DNA from: Bacteroidota bacterium | GTDB taxonomy: Bacteria; Bacteroidota; Ignavibacteria; SZUA-365 | Assembly (NCBI GenBank): GCA_023432805.1 | Contig: JAEYUG010000073.1 | Coordinates: 1-64,000, forward strand | DNA length: 64,000 nt | Direction of reading: 5' to 3' | In this document: one piece after another, positions 61,575 to 64,000 of the stretch | Layout: each line of letters begins with the position of its first letter | Position numbering within the stretch: the stretch's first letter is position 1 | The notes under the pieces: model-generated | What the model was told of the DNA's origin: nothing | The model's input: the letters and a program-made list of their open reading frames with translations, nothing else | Databases searched by the model: none | Made by a program: the position numbers and the translations under genes

Positions 61575-63122
61575 ATGTGCCTGCACGCATTCCCGCTCGC
61601 AGCCCCGTCGGTCGCATACGACGGCGGCATCATCGTGCACCGCTGCATCGTGCCCTCGGCCCGTCCCGTCACGGGACGGCGCGCGCCGACCTACGACATC
61701 GACGTGCGCGCCTTTCTCACCACCACGCGCAATGCCGTCATCTCCCGCGCCATCTCGCGTGACCTTCGCGCGATGGTGGATGCGTCGGCCCGCACGCATG
61801 CGGGATCCCCGATGCTCGGCAGATACCGGGATCTGTGGGATCTGCTTGCCTCGCACGATCCAGGGTCCTTCGACCTGCGTGCGGAAGCCGTGCGCACATT
61901 CGTCTCCACGCGCATCCGCTACCGGCGCGACGCGGCGGGGGGAACCTGGCAGTTCCCCGAGGAGACGCTGCGGCTGGGTCGTGGTGACTGTGAGGATATC
62001 GCCTTCCTGCTCGCATCGATGCTGCTCGCCTCGGGCATCAGCGGGTACAACGTGCGTGTCTGTCTCGGTACCGTCGACATGCACACTCCCCGCGGAAGCC
62101 ACCACTTCGATCACGTCTGGGTCGTCTACAAAAATGAGGCGGGACGGTGGATCGTGATCGAACCGCTCTCGCCTGCGCCTCATGCAGCGACACCCGCACG
62201 TGCAGGGGCTGCCTCCACCACTCCGCGTTTTGCGTACACGCCGCATTTCGGATTCAACGCCGATCACCTCTGGTCGTACCGCACCGATGATGCGGCGTCG
62301 TTCGAAGATGTGCTGACCCTGCGCGCAGCGTGGCAGCGCTTCAATCCGCGCTTCGCAGGCTACGTGCACAGGAACATTGTCACCGACGCACTGGGTGGAT
62401 TGCCCGAGCGGCTTCCGCTGGTGACGGGATTGCTTGCACAAGAATTCACAGAGTTTCTCGGGGATCCCCGCAAGACCGTGGCGGAGATCGATCTGCCGTG
62501 GAAGTACCATCCCTTCGATCATTTCGACAATGGCTATATCGAGGAGAGCTGGTCCCGCGTGCGCGAGCGGCTCGAATCGTGTCTCGACGTGGCGAACTCG
62601 GGGATGGTGCGTGCGTTCTCGCGCGCCGCGCACGGCATCGCGGATTTCTACGCGCACACCTCGTACGCGCATTTCGCGGCGCGGGATGCGGCAGGCGGAC
62701 TCGTGCTCGCCAAAGGGGATGACTGGAGCGACGCACCGCTCGACCGGCGACCCGACTATGACGACGCATCCGATTTTCCGATCAATCGGTTTCGCGCGGC
62801 GACGCCCTGGCAGGGAAGGGATGCACAGCGTGTGTCGGTGTGGAGCGGGGCGATTCTCAGTGGACGCTGGCGGCTGCCCGGGGATTTCGGTGTGCCGCCT
62901 GAGGCCTCCGACTGGACTGCCGGTCTGCGCGATCGGAGGATGAAGTGGCGGATGGCGCTGCCGCATCACGACGACATCGCCGTCGATGCGCGCGAGGGTT
63001 CGAACGGCATCTACGACGCAGCGGCGTACGCCGCGCAGTTCGATCTGCGCTACGACGCGGCCGTGCGGCACACCCGCCGCGTCTTCGAGCGTTACGGTAC
63101 CGAACTCGCCCGCCTCGGTTGA
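61575..63122 (+). CDS. Transglutaminase-like protein fused to a HET-C-like domain
   Basis: 515 residues, cytoplasmic by appearance (no signal peptide). The N-terminal half is a transglutaminase-like cysteine domain: Cys139 in LGRGDCEDIAFLLASM, His180 in HHFDHVWVV, and Glu196 in VIEPL at the usual Asp position. Bacterial members are proteases or amide-modifying enzymes. The C-terminal half (about 320-515) resembles HET-C / zinc-phospholipase-C-like proteins, with AAHGIADFYAHTSYAHFA, where the His and Asp residues would bind metal, and later MALPHHDDIA and DLRYDAAVRHTRRVFE. This pairing is uncommon, and no function can be assigned. AAAGGAA lies just before ATG 61575. Confidence 0.75.
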   Translation: MCLHAFPLAAPSVAYDGGIIVHRCIVPSARPVTGRRAPTYDIDVRAFLTTTRNAVISRAISRDLRAMVDASARTHAGSPMLGRYRDLWDLLASHDPGSFDLRAEAVRTFVSTRIRYRRDAAGGTWQFPEETLRLGRGDCEDIAFLLASMLLASGISGYNVRVCLGTVDMHTPRGSHHFDHVWVVYKNEAGRWIVIEPLSPAPHAATPARAGAASTTPRFAYTPHFGFNADHLWSYRTDDAASFEDVLTLRAAWQRFNPRFAGYVHRNIVTDALGGLPERLPLVTGLLAQEFTEFLGDPRKTVAEIDLPWKYHPFDHFDNGYIEESWSRVRERLESCLDVANSGMVRAFSRAAHGIADFYAHTSYAHFAARDAAGGLVLAKGDDWSDAPLDRRPDYDDASDFPINRFRAATPWQGRDAQRVSVWSGAILSGRWRLPGDFGVPPEASDWTAGLRDRRMKWRMALPHHDDIAVDAREGSNGIYDAAAYAAQFDLRYDAAVRHTRRVFERYGTELARLG

Positions 63123-63247
63123 ATCTGGTGGCGTCTTGCTGCCGATCGGGTGTGGCAGCGCTGGACGGACGACCGTCTTCCCGCTCCTCACACTTGCATC
63201 TGGCGTGGACTTTTTGCAGAATACTGGACCATAAAGTCTCATACGTG

Positions 63248-63991
63248 ATGCCCGACTTCGATTTCACTCCCTACGCCCTTCTCTTCGGAGGCATGCGCAA
63301 GCTCGCGCCCGGCGACGACACGGTCACCCTCGAACTGCTCGACTCCCTGCCGCGCCGTGACTTCACCACGATCGTCGATGCCGGCTGCGGCACGGGACGC
63401 TCGGCCCTCGTGCTTGCCCGCGCGCTCGGGCGCACCATTCACGCCCTCGATCTCTTCGACGGCTTCCTCGATGAACTGCGCGGGCACGCGACTGCTGCCG
63501 GACTCGCACCGCTGGTCGATGCACGCTGTATGAGCATGGCCGACATCCCGGATGTCTTCCCCCACGTCGATCTGCTCTGGAGCGAAGGCGCCGCGTACAG
63601 CATCGGCTTTGACAACGCCCTGCGCACCTGGCGTCCCGCGCTCGCACCCGACGGCATCCTCGTTGCGAGCGAGTTGTACTGGACGAGGGAGGATGTGCCC
63701 GACGAGGCGAGGGAATTCTTCGCTGCCGAGTATCCCGACATCAGGTCGGAGGCAGACCTCCGCGCCGCTGCGGAAGCCGCCGGTTACCGCATCCTCGGCA
63801 CGCGCGCGCTCGAGGATCGTTTCTGGCGGGAGGAGTTCTACGACGAGCTGTTGCCGCGTGCGACTGCGCTCTCGGCGCACGAGGACGAGAATGTCGCGCG
63901 GGTTGCGCGTGGCATGGTGCGCGAGATCGAGATCTACACGCGCACGAACGCCAGCTACGGCTACCTCTTTCTCATCCTTCAACCCACCTGA
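63248..63991 (+). CDS. Class I SAM-dependent methyltransferase
   Basis: 247 residues. Motif I VDAGCGTGRSALVLARAL at about 42-60 binds SAM, with the acidic loop HALDLFDGFLDEL (motif II), then VDLLWSEGAAYSIGF and LAPDGILVASELYWTRE as motifs III/IV. It is a ubiE/MTF-25-type small-molecule methyltransferase; the substrate is unknown. The frame is open upstream into the preceding gene, but ATG 63248 begins family-like sequence (MPDFDFTPYALLFGGM). It follows the transglutaminase-like gene by 125 bp on the same strand and ends nine bases before the window edge. Confidence 0.9.
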   Translation: MPDFDFTPYALLFGGMRKLAPGDDTVTLELLDSLPRRDFTTIVDAGCGTGRSALVLARALGRTIHALDLFDGFLDELRGHATAAGLAPLVDARCMSMADIPDVFPHVDLLWSEGAAYSIGFDNALRTWRPALAPDGILVASELYWTREDVPDEAREFFAAEYPDIRSEADLRAAAEAAGYRILGTRALEDRFWREEFYDELLPRATALSAHEDENVARVARGMVREIEIYTRTNASYGYLFLILQPT

Positions 63992-64000
63992 CCGGACGGA

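Noticed and set aside
63160..63185. GGACGGACG near 63160 as another dispersed palindrome copy
   Set aside because: Only the first nine bases match and the second arm is absent.

Overview
The window (about 60% GC) looks like chromosome from the Bacteroidota/Chlorobiota superphylum, most likely an Ignavibacteria or Kapabacteria-type lineage. The main sign is the number of large secreted proteins that end in a type IX secretion (T9SS) type-A sorting domain, with the PNPFNPST-like motif followed by a short beta-sandwich. At least twelve genes carry such an end. A promoter of Bacteroidota form (TTG, 20 nt, TATGTTTG) also fits. No T9SS machinery, rRNA or tRNA was found. The assignment is inference from protein style; no database was searched.

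Layout. 1-8.5 kb: three T9SS cargo genes in tandem, a damaged-looking subtilase/beta-helix protein, a repeat protein and a PKD/Ig-like protein. 8.5-10.15 kb: an ISL3-family insertion sequence with visible terminal inverted repeats, flanked by remnants of two unrelated genes. 10.4-18.4 kb: an ABC-F ATPase, an M4 metallopeptidase with HYR domains, an AqpZ-type aquaporin, a VWA protein, an unknown exported protein and an Imm-5-like putative immunity protein. 18.5-32.2 kb: a beta-helix plus TIM-barrel T9SS cargo, a first ECF sigma factor coupled to a membrane/beta-barrel fusion protein, an OmpA-like protein, lipoproteins and small enzymes, a TPR protein, a DUF1566 cargo and a BNR-propeller cargo. 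32.3-38.5 kb: a complete tripartite RND efflux operon with a TetR regulator and a duplicated candidate operator. 38.6-40.5 kb: a TlpA-like thioredoxin and a CNNM/CorC-type protein.

40.6-52.3 kb holds two giant SprB-repeat-like surface proteins in tandem, built from a 198-bp (66-residue) unit with one cysteine pair per unit. The second has a perfect 31-bp palindrome in its upstream region. 52.5-60.1 kb reads right to left as a tightly packed gene set. An ECF sigma factor is followed by a protein joining an anti-sigma-like N-terminus, a membrane helix and a C-terminal outer-membrane barrel, then a lipoprotein and a VWA protein, each joined to the next by an ATGA overlap. A VIT-VWA cargo and a beta-helix cargo follow. 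60.2-64 kb: a MATE/ANKH-like transporter, a transglutaminase plus HET-C-like fusion and a methyltransferase.

The most novel-looking theme is the pairing of an ECF sigma factor with a single polypeptide that seems to span from cytoplasm to outer membrane. It occurs twice, at 21.2-23.0 kb and 58.2-60.05 kb. In the second locus it is linked to exported VWA/VIT and beta-helix proteins, which suggests a sigma system that senses the envelope or cell surface.
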